A stretch of 64,000 nt of DNA from Hansfordia pulvinata (lineage: Eukaryota; Ascomycota; Sordariomycetes; Xylariales): assembly GCA_006538405.1 (NCBI GenBank), contig BJKQ01000025.1, positions 1-64,000 of the forward strand, read 5' to 3'. Below the pieces are notes generated by a model. The model had not been told where the DNA came from, ran no database searches, and saw nothing but the letters and a program-made list of their open reading frames with translations. Shown in pieces: positions 1-12,687 of the stretch. Made by a program: the position numbers and the translations under genes. Position 1 is the stretch's first letter. Each line of letters opens with the position of its first letter.

Positions 1-66
1 CCCTAACCCTAACCCTAACCCTAACCCTAACCCTAACCCTAACCCTAACCCTAACCCTAACCCTAA
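1..66. repeat. Telomere: eleven CCCTAA units
   Basis: Eleven uninterrupted copies of the hexamer CCCTAA, the C-rich strand of the standard filamentous-fungal telomere (TTAGGG at the 3' end). The array begins at base 1 and stops at base 66, where AT-rich sequence starts without a spacer. The window is therefore a true left chromosome end. The array is short compared with the roughly 100 bp or more typical of fungi, so it is probably truncated by assembly. Confidence 0.98.
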
Positions 67-3000
67 GCTAATATTAAGTCTTATTATTAAAAGGTCGTTT
101 ATAATTCTTATATAGCTTAAAGTTATATAATTTAATAAAACATTACGACTTTAATATATAATAATAATATAAGCTATACGGTACTTATTATATTAATAAA
201 TAAGGTTAAATATTAACTTAATTTACTTTATAATAATTATTATTATAATATTATTAATAAAGTCGATCTTTAACTTTTTAATAAGTCCGGAGTTAAGGCG
301 CTCCCGTTAACGGTTAATAAAATTATAATTAAAGAATTAAGTTTAATAAGGTAACCGTGTAACGTGTTTAATTTAATCGCGTAAGTATTTATATTTATTA
401 TTAAGTCCTTTATCGTTTTTTATATTAAAACGGTTACGTTATAATATAAATTAATAAAAAAAAGGGGTAAAGGTTTAATTATATATTTAAGCCACGCGTT
501 AAAGGTGGAATTTATAATTAAATATAATAATCAAATATGTAAAAAGGGTAAAAGGTTAATTAAGTATCCGGGTCACGCATTAAAAGTATTATATAATAAG
601 TTTAAATTATAATAATCTTAATAAAGCGTAAGAGCGGCCTTATATCCGGTTAAGCGATTAAAACGCGTATATATTATTAAATAAGTTATATAATAATCCT
701 TATAAACTTTTACGCGAGTAAGACACGTTTCGTAAGTGCTTAAAAAGTAAGTATTAAGATATTAAGTATAAGTAAAGGGCGTAACGTAATAAATAACCTT
801 TAATTTAACGTAAAGATAAAAAGGAAAAGTTATTAAGGCTTTAATAAGTATAAGGTTTATATATTAATAATTCGTTTAATTTTACGGAAAGACTCGGTAC
901 ATTATCCTTTTATAATTATCCGTTATTTTAATTATAATCTTTTATAAAACTTACTTAAGTTATAAGTATAAAGTAAAATATATTAAGTTCGCTTTATTAC
1001 ATCTTTTAATTAAAGTTAAATAATAATCGCGTAATATTAATATAATAATTTATTTAAAAAGGTAATATTATTATATTTATAAGGTTAAGGTCGCTTAAGC
1101 TATTAACCTTTAATAATAATATTATTAAGGATCGTATTAACGAGCTTTTATTAACGTTATTTTAATTAACGGTGTTAATATAAGCTTAATACTTATTTAA
1201 TAATTACTTATAAGAATTAAAGATAACGGTTTTACTTAATTAATTAACGGTGTATTATAAGGTTTAATTTAAGTATAAGCTTAATATATTAATAAATAAC
1301 GAAATAAATACGTAAAAAAATAATTTAAGTGTAAAGGGTTAAAATATAATTATTATTTTTAATCGGCTTTACAAAACGTTATTACGGCTCCTTTATAAGG
1401 GTTATAATTCTTATAAATAAGTCGTAAAAGTTAACGTATATAACGGGTTATATATTTAATATAACTTATATTAATATATCGTTAAGTATAACGTTATTTT
1501 AAAATATAATTATCTTATTATATAATTAAGCGGGTAAGCGTTAAACCGCGATTAATAAGGTTTATAAAAACGGCTTATATACCGAATTAAATATATATAT
1601 ATCGTTATTTAAGTTAATTTATATTATTATTTAATATAAGGCTTAAAGTAATAAAAAGGTAATAACAGCCTCGTTAAGGTTAACCGTAAAAGGGATATTA
1701 ATTAATATATTAATACTTTAAATAACGTTATTAAAAACGTACGATAATAAGTTAAATATTAACCGTTTTAAGGCTATTAATTAATAATATATAAAAAGCG
1801 ATAATAAGGTAAAGGACCTTAACCGATTATAAAAGTAATATTTATTACTTAAAAAGGTGCTTATATAATATTAAGGCTTATTAAAGCTTTATATTAAAGA
1901 TAATAATAAGTGGTTATTTATAAATTATAAAGTAATAACGGCTTAAAGGTTTAATATAAAATTAAGTATCGGAATTTCGATTTAAATCGTTTTCGATAAT
2001 AATTTTAATTTTTAAAAAGAGGTATTAAAAGTGTTATTTACGTTATTTACGATTAATTGGCGTGTCTTAAATACTGCTTAAAGGTTACTTTATAAAAGTA
2101 ATTATACCTTAAGTGTAAACGTTAATTAAAATAGTTTTACTTAAATTAATCGCTTTAATCATATATTATATACTTATATTAAAGTTAAAAGCGGGCTTAA
2201 AAGCACTTAAAATACGCTTTATATTATAATTAACTTAAATATTTTAATAAAGTTAATCGATTTATTATTAACGTTAAGCTTTATATCGTTATCGGCTTCG
2301 CTTAATTATAATAAAGGGTATCTTAATAATAAGGTTAACGGTAAAGTGTGTAATCTTTAAGTTAATTTTTAAGTTTTATAATATTAAGCGTGTTTAAGTT
2401 AAAATAAGCTTTTATAAGCGTGATATATCGTTTTTTATTCTTAAAAAATATTATAAAATAACGTTACGCGCCTATAATTACGAGTAACGGTAATAATAAT
2501 AAGGGTAAGTTAAATAAATTAATTAAGATTAAATAATATTTTAAAACTTATTATATAATATGATAACGTGTAAAACTTATCTTTATTTAAATATATTATA
2601 CCTTATATCGTTAAAGTAAGGATTAAACGATTATATCGTTAATTTATAATATCGCGCTTTTATAAGCGGGTAAGTATCTTATTTATTAATAATAATAAAG
2701 TTTTAAAAGTATACGGTTAACGTCTTTATTATATTAAGTTACTTATAATATTATAATAATTCTTAAGTTATTTATACTTATTCTTATATTATTACTTAAT
2801 ATAATAAAGTGTATTAAATAACTGCTTTAAGTATATATATAAAGTTATATATTCCTTAACGGTAAACTATATTAAAAAAGGCTAATAAGGGCGTTTAAGT
2901 TATTAAGAGGTGCCGATAATATATTATTTAAGATATATAAATTAAAGCGGTCGTTTATTTAAAGGTCGTTTTTAATATATGTTAAACTTATATTATTTAA

Positions 3001-4190
3001 GTAAATAATATAATTTTAAGGTATATTAACATATATATATATATTAAAAGTAATTATAAAATATACCTTATTATATTATATATAAGTTTATTATTATATA
3101 TATATTATAATATTATTATTTATTAAAATAATATAACTTTAATATTAATCTTATTCGTTAAGGTAAGTGTTTAAGTTAATATTTAATTCTTATAAATATA
3201 CTTATTAAAAATTCGGTGTATATCGGTGTATTTACTTTATAGTTTATTTAACACTTTATAATCTTAATAAACTTAAGTAACGTTCTTATCCGATTAATTC
3301 CGCTTATTCCCGTACTTTTAATTTATTTCGCGTATTAAACTCGTTTAAATTATCTTATTATCTTATTGCTTAATACTTATTTAATTAAGTAATAAAAGGG
3401 CTTTATATTAATTAAGATAATTAAGTAAGTATTTATTTAATATTAAATATTACCTTTAAAAAAGAACATATTATAAATATAAAGGAGGTTAACGCGCTTT
3501 TATTAAGTTAATAACGGTGTTTAATTTAAAGGTAATATTAAGCGACTTATTATAAAGGTAGCCTTAAAGTGGTAAGTTTTATAAGTATAAGTTAAGTTAT
3601 AAGTAATAAACTTCTTTTAATAAGTATTAAAACATATTAATCCGCGATAAGTGTAACGCGTATATAATAAATTATTTTTTAATTAAGATTTATCGATCTT
3701 ATAAATAATAAGTTTATTATAAGATTAATTAATATAAGTAAAAGAAGATTTATCTTTATAACGAGTTATAACATAAAAATAATAATAATAAGGTACGTTA
3801 AATAAGTTATATTAAGATTTAAAAGGGCGATTATATAGGTTTTTTTATAAATAAGGTTTATAATCTTATAAGTAATATTATTATTAATAATATCGTTAAT
3901 AATATCGTTAATATTAAGTTTAATATTAAATATAATAATTAAGTTATATATATTATATAATATTAATTTATATATTATAAGTTAAGTTTAAATTTTAAAT
4001 TATTAAAGGTTTAATTATATTATAATATTTATTATTAATAATAACTTTCTTCGTTTACTTACTTTAAAGTTATCTTATTTACTTTTAAGTAAGCGGGAAC
4101 GGAAGTATATATATATAAAGAGGGTGTATAATAAAAGGGAAGGTTTAAGGGAAAGGGAGAGGATTCGTGGGGGGGTTTTATTTTTAAGTT
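67..4190. repeat. RIP-degraded AT-rich subtelomeric block, severe
   Basis: About 4.1 kb of sequence dominated by TpA. CpA and TpG are nearly missing, while CpG is still present throughout (for example acgttacgcgcc near 2461). Preferential loss of CpA is the mark of RIP, which acts on duplicated DNA in the sexual cycle of Pezizomycotina. No credible coding region survives on either strand. The parent sequence (retrotransposon, or a telomere-linked helicase, both common here in fungi) cannot be recognised. A purine-rich, G-rich patch at about 4130-4180 marks a change of texture and may be an element boundary. Confidence 0.85.
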
Positions 4191-7100
4191 ATAAACTAGA
4201 TTTTAATAAATAATATAACTTTAATATATATAATATTTTAACGTTATACATAAATAAAAGCGTGTGGTTAACCTTAAGGCTGATTAGTTTTTAAATATAA
4301 TATTAAAAGGGTTTAAATTAATGTTAATAATTCTTTAATATAATGTTTACATTAATATCTTAATACTTTACTTTATTAGCTTATTCATTAATTAATAATG
4401 TCTTAATTTATATAATATTTACTTATTATATAAGTAAGCATTTACTATACTTAATAAGGGTACTTTATATATAATAATAATAATACGCACTTATATTTAA
4501 ATACTTTCTTATATAAGTGGTACGTATATAATTACATTTATAATACCGGTTATAATAATTAAGATAATATTTTATTTATTAAACGTGTCATAAAATGAAG
4601 TACTTTATGCTTATAACGTGTTAATTTTTATATATATATTTAAATTATATTATTCGGTTAATCCTTATATTTTATATAAAGTTTTAATTTATTTTATATT
4701 ATTAAATAAATAGGCTATAAGTCGTATTTAATAGATTTAAAGGTTAAGGGTGTATTTCTTTTAAGATTTTCATATTTAATTTAAAGTCATCTTATTTATT
4801 TAAATAATATAATTTTAAAATAGGTGTTATATAAGAGTCTTATCGTAATAAAACGGGTTTAAAGGTGTGGGCATTATAATATAATGCTTTTTATTAATTA
4901 ATATTATAAGTCGGTTATTATTAATTATAAATAAAGCTAAATATAATAATAAAGTATATAATATATAAGCGGTTTATTATAATAATAAGCTAATAAGCTT
5001 ATCGTGTGTAATCGATAAGCTATATAATAACGTTATTTTAAATAATTAAAAGGAAAAATATAAGGTTTATCGATAATAATACGATATTAAGCGTTAAAAA
5101 TTAATATATAAATATAATTAAAAATAAAAAAGCGGTAATAAGTTAATATTAATAATTATTCGTGGAAGCGCGCTTTCTTATAAACCGGATAAAGGTATAA
5201 TATAATCTTACGTTAAAAAGGGTTAAATTAAGTAAAATTAATAAAGGGGTAGCACGGTGTTATAAATAAGATAAGAAAGAGCTCATAAAATAAGGGCGGA
5301 ATTAACTTTTTAAAGAACGATAAGCGTTTAAGATTATTTTAAGCCTATCCGTGTCTCTTACGAATTTAATAAGAAATAATGGCTGACCTTAACTTAAAGT
5401 TAAAGAGAATTAATTAACTTTTTAATATTATCGATATTATATTAAATATTATATAACATTTTTTTTAATTAAAATTTTTTTTACTTATATAATTATTTAA
5501 TACACTTATCGATTTAATAACGCTTTTCTTTAACGGTTTTAAACTTTACTTTATATTTAAAGTGTTAATAAACGACACGTTATAATTACGTATTATTAAG
5601 ACTTTACACGTTATAATACGACGTTCCTTAACGAATACACTTAATATATTGGTTAAAATCGTTAAAAGATATTTTATAAGAAAAAATCCTTTACTTTTTA
5701 TAAGGAAAGTAAAAAGGTATAATAAAATAACTTTTAAATATAAAAGAAAAAAGAAAGTCACATTATTTAATATTAAATGTAAAAGTATTATAAGACTTAA
5801 CGGAACACGGTTTTTATATATAAGATAATATAATTAATAAGAAAAGATAAAAAGGAACGATAAAATAAAGTATAAAAGCCACGCTTATATTAAAGTTTAC
5901 TTATTCTTTTATATAATTAATTAAAAATAAATAACTTAAAAAAGGGGTATAATATTACAAACCCGATTATTAAGCCGGTAAAATAAGCTATATTAATATA
6001 AGTAAAAGGCTTATAAATTAATAATCGTATAAGGCGGCGTTAAATTAATTATATATATAAGGAATTTTAAGTGTATAAGATAAGGTTATATAACTTATTA
6101 TTAATATATTACTTATAAATATATTAATTATATTCGTAAAAATATAAATAATAAGGACATATTAAACATATTATAAATATAAGTAAAGAACTTATATTTA
6201 AGTATTAATAAGGGAATAAAAGGTATATAAGGATAAAAGGTTTCTTATATACTTAATTATTTATTACCTTAATAATTAATTTAAGTATCAAGTTTTTCTT
6301 AAATAAGAGTAATCTCTTAACGACAGTTTACCACTTATTTAATACTTTAATTACTTATTATTAATTAATTACTTAATATCTACCGATAAACGACCTTTTA
6401 AGTGTTCTTTTAAAACATAAACCCTTAAATTAACTCTATATTTTTTATAAGAAGAATTCAGGTCGTTACAGCTATTTAACTTATACTTATTAATGTTCTT
6501 TAATCTTAAATTTAATATAATAAGATATGGTCCGTGTAAGCCTCTTCGCCGGGCTAAATAATAAAGTTATATAAAGATAAAGTTTAATAATTTTCACCTA
6601 TAATAAGCTTCGGCTTTTAATAGCTTTTTTAAATATTAATAATATATATAAATTATAAGAAAGTTAATAATAAGGTAAAAATAAATAAGAGTTAAAACTG
6701 TATTAAATACTTATATTATTAAGTATTTTAAATTAATATATATTAATAATTCAAAATCGGATAAAGATTCAGTGTTCCATTTTATAAATGAATATATTAT
6801 ACTTATTTAAAGTAGATTTTAATGTCTTTTACGATTTATACACGGCCTTAAATTTATAAGCACCTCGGTGTTAAAACTGCTTATATGATTAACTTAAATT
6901 TATTAGTCATAAGCCTATTAGCTTAAGGTCAGTTTGCTTATAAATAGGACTGTTAAAAACTTACACCCGGATCTTATTACCACTCTTCACGCCTTATACG
7001 AAGCTGGATACTTTACTTTTCCTGCTAGCAAATTGAACTTTAAGCAATATAAAAGTGATGATTAATAAGAAAGGAAAGAGCTGGGAGGCAATCAGATTAG

Positions 7101-8200
7101 TGCTCCCCTCGCTTTATACTTTATATACATAAAGGTTTGAGAACTTACGGTCTCTTAATAGGGTTGCGTAGCATACCATGCATTTATCTGATCTCCTTGA
7201 TTACTGTTATAAAGGGTATGCTTTAGTCCGTTAACTTAGGGTGCGAACTCACGTTTACCGCGTAAGTAACTTCTAAGACCGCGGCAACTTCCTTGCATGC
7301 GTGGACTGTGGCTCAACGCCATAACGCGAAACCTGGTCCGCTTTCATTAGCAGGCATTCTACACATAGCGGGACCTTTAAAGTCCGACCTTCTTCGCCGG
7401 CATTGCCACAAGCCTTAAATGAAGTGGTCCCATCAAAAGTCTTGCAGAATACCTATCATGTCCAAAATGTATTCAAGCTTCGGGGCGTAATCCGGGCAGT
7501 CGGGTGAGGCTAACGGGAGGTGGCAGGTAGATGGCGATACTTACATTTAACGGCGCATCGATGCAAATGTCATGGTGCGTCTCGCTACATATCATGCATA
7601 ACTAGAAGTGCAAAAGTTTTTCCTTCTACGCGGTGAACGCCTCTCCTGAAGAAGGCAGCCGCGCGGAGTAAACGAGATCTGTTCGGGAGCTAGCGAAGTC
7701 AACGCTGAGCCCCGCCATAATCATTAAAATTAGCTGACGACGCGCAGACAGCCTTGTTTATACTCTAAGACACCGGCCTTTAAATTACTTCGGATCAAAC
7801 GTCGAATAGGCTGAAGTCTTCGACTGGTCGTAAGCATTCATGAACTCAAAGGACTGAAAAGGGATAATGTCGAAATAGACAAATAGTAAAGCCTAACGCC
7901 TGCAGCTTTTAATAGCGGTGCGTAGCTAGAAAAAGTTCTTAAGACGGGAGGCTTCTAAGATTTTCATATAACAAGAGTAAGGTGAGCCGTTATGACTTTT
8001 TTAATATTACGATTAATATTAATATCGTCACCTTTTTATTAATGAATAACTTTATTAGCTTATAAAGCCTTATATTAACGTATTATCAACGCCCGTTATC
8101 GTTTTATATTATTTTCCGGACTTTAATTACGATTTATTAATAACTTATCTTTCTTAAGATTTTATTAAGCTTCATTCATCAGGATTACATTTAACTTTAA
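4191..8200. repeat. Mosaic AT-rich block, partly RIP-affected
   Basis: The AT-rich sequence continues, but CpA/TpG depletion is uneven. It is weaker at about 4190-4880, strong again to about 6300, then mixed. From about 6900 to 7970 base composition becomes nearly normal, with another AT-rich patch at about 7980-8200. I see no gene. The only long reading frame (5546-5761, minus strand) is Phe/Leu/Ile-rich, as any AT-rich DNA would give. The mosaic suggests several elements inserted or hit by RIP at different times. Confidence 0.7.
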
Positions 8201-9602
8201 TATTTTTGAATTCTAAGCTAAATGCGTGCTGACAGCGTACGGCTATATAATCACTTAATGATCGCACAAGCAGTACCAATAAGGAATGGAGATGAAACTG
8301 GCCCCTTCGCTAGCGCTAACCATGCCGTAGTCTGGGCAGCCGTCAGCGCATATCTTCCTAGCCGCCTTCCACTCATCATCTCCTCGGGGCGATTCCACGT
8401 AGGTCTTATCACCACATCTATGCTCATTAATTAATCCAGACTGCTATATTCATAAGGGATGCCGACTTACCCAGCCATGGCAAAACCTATCGTCGACGCG
8501 ACGACCACGACGACATGGAAGGGGATAACGTGACGCATGCTGATGTTGAATGTTGGCGTAAAGTTGTTTCAATGGCTTTAAAAACTTGTTAAAGAGCATA
8601 ATAAGACATATTCTACGGAGTCGAAGACCCTTTTTATATTCACTTAGCTCCATTTAAGCCTAACAGATTAAATGTTCTCACCCTATTTATAATACTTTAT
8701 GATATTAATATAACCCTGGTTTACATTAATAGGTAATCGCGCAATGTTCAAAATCCCGCTGTTTAACTCACAGCTTATATTTAGTTAAAGTCGCACTTAT
8801 GAACCAGGATAATACTACTTGTTTTAGGCAGACGTATCCGTAAAAGATCTTGCCGCACTTAAGCACACTGTTTATCTTATAAATAGCAAGTTAAGTGGTA
8901 CTTTAATCGGCGGCCTGCTGAAAGCAACCAGCCATATATGCAGCCAAGGCGTCTTATGATTCTCGTTGCCTACTCGGAAATAAGCGCCACTCTTGCCTTC
9001 TTTCAACGACTGCCTTATGTGGTGGCGAATATGTGACAACGTTAGCCTTATCGCCGAGCAGGCGCTTATGCTTCGACCGAGAGTGATTAAGGAAAACGGA
9101 AACAAGAAGGAAAGTTGTTTATCAAAGGTTAACACCAAGATGCTTAATGAGATGAATTCATAAAAGGTAAGCGTATGATCGAAATTTAACCTTTAAATAT
9201 ATGTATATATTAAAAGGCTAACTTATTCCACGTATCGTGTGCTATGCACGGTATTTCTACGACGTGTTTACCAGTCGTATTAAATAAAAGCGCGTTGACG
9301 GCACTGGTTAATCGGGACATGTCAAACTTTCTAAATGCCTTCGCGCACGTTTTTTATAGTCTCGTTCAACTTCGCTGCATATCACTTCCAATTAGTTGAT
9401 CAGCAGCGAGCACTGAAACTTGATTTCCATTAAATTGAAGCCTCCCCTGGAGGATATACAAAGCCACGCTCCTGAACCTCGCGCCTCGCAGTGTACGCCA
9501 GCATCACCGCTTTCGACCCATTCCTTGTAATACAAAAGACATCCAGCTATGAAGACATGATCCCAAGAGGCCACCCGAGCTCTGAGCCAAACTGTTAATG
9601 AT
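8201..9602. other. Non-coding transition zone
   Basis: Composition moves from AT-rich to moderate GC. Short reading frames occur at 8222-8434 and on the minus strand at 8872-9138. Neither has codon bias, a recognisable domain, or splice sites that would extend it. No gene is called. Confidence 0.5.
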
Positions 9603-10145
9603 TTAGGTGGCAGTGGTGGTGGTGGCAGGAGAGGTTGTGGTGGTAGCGGGAGAGGTCGTGGTGGTAGCGGCAGAGGTGGTGGTGCTGCTGGTAGTACTGG
9701 AAGAGGAAGAGGAATCTTCGGCATCGCACTCGTATCCAAGAGAGGTGTAGTTGCTTTCCCCCATGCAAATCGTGTTGGGAGCGTTCGAGACGTAGTCCTG
9801 ATCTTTCTGAGCGAGAATAATCTCGACGCGGCTCTCTTTGCCTCCGCACTGCGCCTGAGGGTACTTGTAGAGGCGGCAGTTTGAGGCGAGCTTGCCCACA
9901 GCGACGGAGCCAACGTTGGAGTAAGTGTGGCAGCCTCCGCCGTTGTCCCACAGCTGCTCCCCGTTGTCGCTGTTGGCCTGCACGACGTCTCCCTTGCACT
10001 CAGAGCCGACATAGGCCGCGAAGGGCCAGGCCTGGCCGTCTCGGACACGCAGACTCATCCCCGCGTGGATGTTGGAGGCAGGCATAGCGTGGGCCATAGT
10101 GGCGAGGCCGGCAATGAAAGCGATGGTCTGCTGAGTGGCGTACAT
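9603..10145 (-). CDS. Small secreted cysteine-containing protein with Ser/Thr-rich tail
   Basis: 180 residues, no family recognised. The start was set at the ATG at 10145 because it opens a clear signal peptide (residues 1-20, hydrophobic core, Ala-His-Ala end); the frame runs further upstream but has no reason to be coding there. The mature part has six cysteines at 50, 72, 90, 100, 127 and 140, which suggests three disulfides. Residues 145-180 are almost wholly Ser, Thr, Ala and Pro, including two TTTTSPA units. This looks like a heavily O-glycosylated stalk. There is no C-terminal hydrophobic segment, so a GPI anchor is not indicated. An AT-rich TATA-like site lies at 10331-10337, about 190 bp upstream. 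Length, cysteines and position near a telomere fit a candidate effector or cell-wall protein; this is inference. A spliced extension at the C-terminus is possible. Confidence 0.7.
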   Translation of the reverse strand: MYATQQTIAFIAGLATMAHAMPASNIHAGMSLRVRDGQAWPFAAYVGSECKGDVVQANSDNGEQLWDNGGGCHTYSNVGSVAVGKLASNCRLYKYPQAQCGGKESRVEIILAQKDQDYVSNAPNTICMGESNYTSLGYECDAEDSSSSSSTTSSTTTSAATTTTSPATTTTSPATTTTAT

Positions 10146-12687
10146 TTTGAAGTTTTGAGGTGTATAGAGCTTGACGTTGCCGAAGGAGAAATGAATCGGA
10201 CAGATAATGAATGTCTGTATCAAACAGATAGAAGAATGAAAAGATATGAAAGTAAGGAGAAGGGAATGTTGATGCTGAAGATGGTGATGATGCAGTCAAG
10301 AATATTCATTTTCAGGCTGGTAACGGGGAGTATTTATGTTCAATCTCGCTTTGCCTGTTCATACGATGCTCTCACCCCTTCGGCCATTCTTCATTACATG
10401 CTCCGGCCTTACAATCCGCATTCACTGTTAATAGCTCTCAACAACTCAGCTCACTGGGATTGATCCGTTTCGTCAGCCGTTGTTGGTCCCTCGGGATCGG
10501 CAACCTAGTGGCAGGAACAGATTAAGCGTATGGATGCTTCTAGCGCAGCGACAACCGAGCCGTTTTCCACTGCCGGCCAGCCGACTTGGCCGGTCCTGCG
10601 AGCTGTTAAATTGAAAATATGGATCTAGCGCTGATGCAGCCAGGGATTGCTTTGACAGGAAGATTGAATGTCGATCTATAAATAAATGTGGGGGCTATTA
10701 TTGGACAGCTGAGACTGGGTAACCTTCCCAATTGCGTTTCGCTAGCATGAACAGTAGCAGTGGGACTGTTATAATGATCGGTTTAATCAATATTATTTCA
10801 ACCCTGCCCTAAAATGCTGCGAGGAAGGCCAACAATGGCTATGGCATCAAGTGGTAACCAATCGACGACTGACTGAACCAGCTGCACCGGCATGATAAAC
10901 AATGTGGTTAACCGACAAGGCGCTTATCGTGGAACATGGCGGTAAGATTGAGCTAATAAGATCATAATTATTTAAAATACACACGTTCGCGAGGCTGTCA
11001 CGGCAGAGGAGGTGAATTCAGGATACAACAGCGAGTAATGCACCACCTAGCATCAACGCCCGCCGTGTTGGGATCGAGAGCATTCAACCTATTTACAGCC
11101 CTAAGCTCGCGCTTTGAACCGCCGGCCATACCATCGTGGTCGGCGCTCGTCCTTTCCCGCAGTAAAAACTAGCTGTGATTCTGGGTGAGTACATATAAGA
11201 TATCGGTTAGGCTGCACAATGTGTCCCAGCCGCGGCGCGCCGATAATGCGACTACTCCTACGAGTGTATGGTTTGCGGTAGCCCTCGGTCAATGCCCAGT
11301 GCCAGGTTTCGGGGTGCGATGCTTAACAGCTAGGCTGATAAAGCCAAGTCGTCGCCGGCCTACGGGCCCAGTTCATTGTCCCGTCGCAGCCTGCCAGTTT
11401 GGCGCGCCACCAGCCTAGGCTTTCTGTCTCCCCGCCTGGCTGCCTCATATTGAGTACCTGCTGGACCAATGTCCTATAGAGCACCGACGAGTATAATCTC
11501 CGGCCATCTTCAAGGAACACTGTCTCGCAAACAAGAACTACAAGCTCAAAAGCAATGACGCCGTTTACAGTGATTTGTGTGCTTCAGTGACGCCCCGTTG
11601 AACCTATAATAAAAGATCTAATTCGACAGCAAATGTAAGTGATTAAGCTAATAGTACATGTAAGTTCGTATATTTAAGTGGTCGAATCACCTTTTTAAAT
11701 GCCTGCCCCGTTTGTGCCTAACGGGAAGAGCCGCGATAAAATTGGTCGGAGAGGTCAGCCCCCTTATAAGCCTGTTAGTAATAGCCTATAATACGTGTGA
11801 TGAAGTATAAAGTATGGCCATATGTATCCGATCGATTTAAAATTTGAAGCCTTTCCAGGCTTGTATGCAAGCTCTTAAGCCTGATACCACCGTAAGTGAG
11901 TAAGGAACGGGACGCCGTGCATGCGAGCTTTCAGTACGGTCTTAAGCCAGCACTTCATGTGTATTCTAAATCCATGTTCATGGCTGAATAAAGACGTAGT
12001 CGGCTTAGACTCCGCGTTCCAAAACACCGCGCTTAAGAGACGTAGTTCAACATTGTTTTTAAAGCTTCGTCGACTTCACACAGCGATGAATTCTTTTCAT
12101 GGCTTGTCAGCTTAGACACGGACTACTTCCTTTCTTTTGAAACGCCATCAGCCACGTTAACATGACAATGCCTTACCTATGTTTAGAATTTCTTCGTTCG
12201 TGTGATAGAAAGTGTTGAGATTTAAAGGCATTCAATAAGGACTGACTGGTTCCTCCTATACATAGAAATAGTCCGTTCTTCCACTTTTTACTCTGTGAGT
12301 AACTTGACATCCAATCCCCTTTACACCTTAAAACTTGAAATTTAAGATTGACCACGACGCATTTTCAGCAAAGCCACTGTACTCATTAAGACAAGCAGCA
12401 GCTTCATATTTACTAAGGGCATCGACTTTAGAATTGACTTAAAATAACGGCTTATATGCCTGGCCGACATGTCCTTATCGGTGTTCAAGTCTGAAAGATA
12501 TTTAAATCGTGCTTAAAATGGCAACCATCTTATAGGGCGCAAGAAGAACCTAGCTGACAGGACTTATAAATGTGGCACATCATCAAAACGCATCGTCGAA
12601 CGTGAGTTGTACCTGCTTAAAGGACAATTTAGAACGCACTCTTTCGAATTCTAATTTAAGTGCTTGTCTTGCAGTATAGATCTACTA
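10146..12687. other. Intergenic, no gene recognised
   Basis: 2.5 kb with only short, overlapping frames on both strands (for example around 11100-11520), none with a domain, signal peptide or consistent codon bias. The part from about 11600 to 12680 is moderately AT-rich and may be old repeat sequence. The first few hundred bases presumably hold the promoter of the secreted-protein gene at 9603-10145. Confidence 0.5.

Noticed and set aside
5546..5761. 71-residue Phe/Leu/Ile-rich reading frame on the minus strand
   Set aside because: It lies in RIP-degraded AT-rich DNA, where such frames arise by chance, and has no domain or codon bias.
9392..10463. Several frames of up to 218 residues overlapping the secreted-protein gene on both strands
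   Set aside because: They are shadows of the Thr-rich and GC-biased codons of the real gene. Only one frame has a signal peptide and ordered cysteines.
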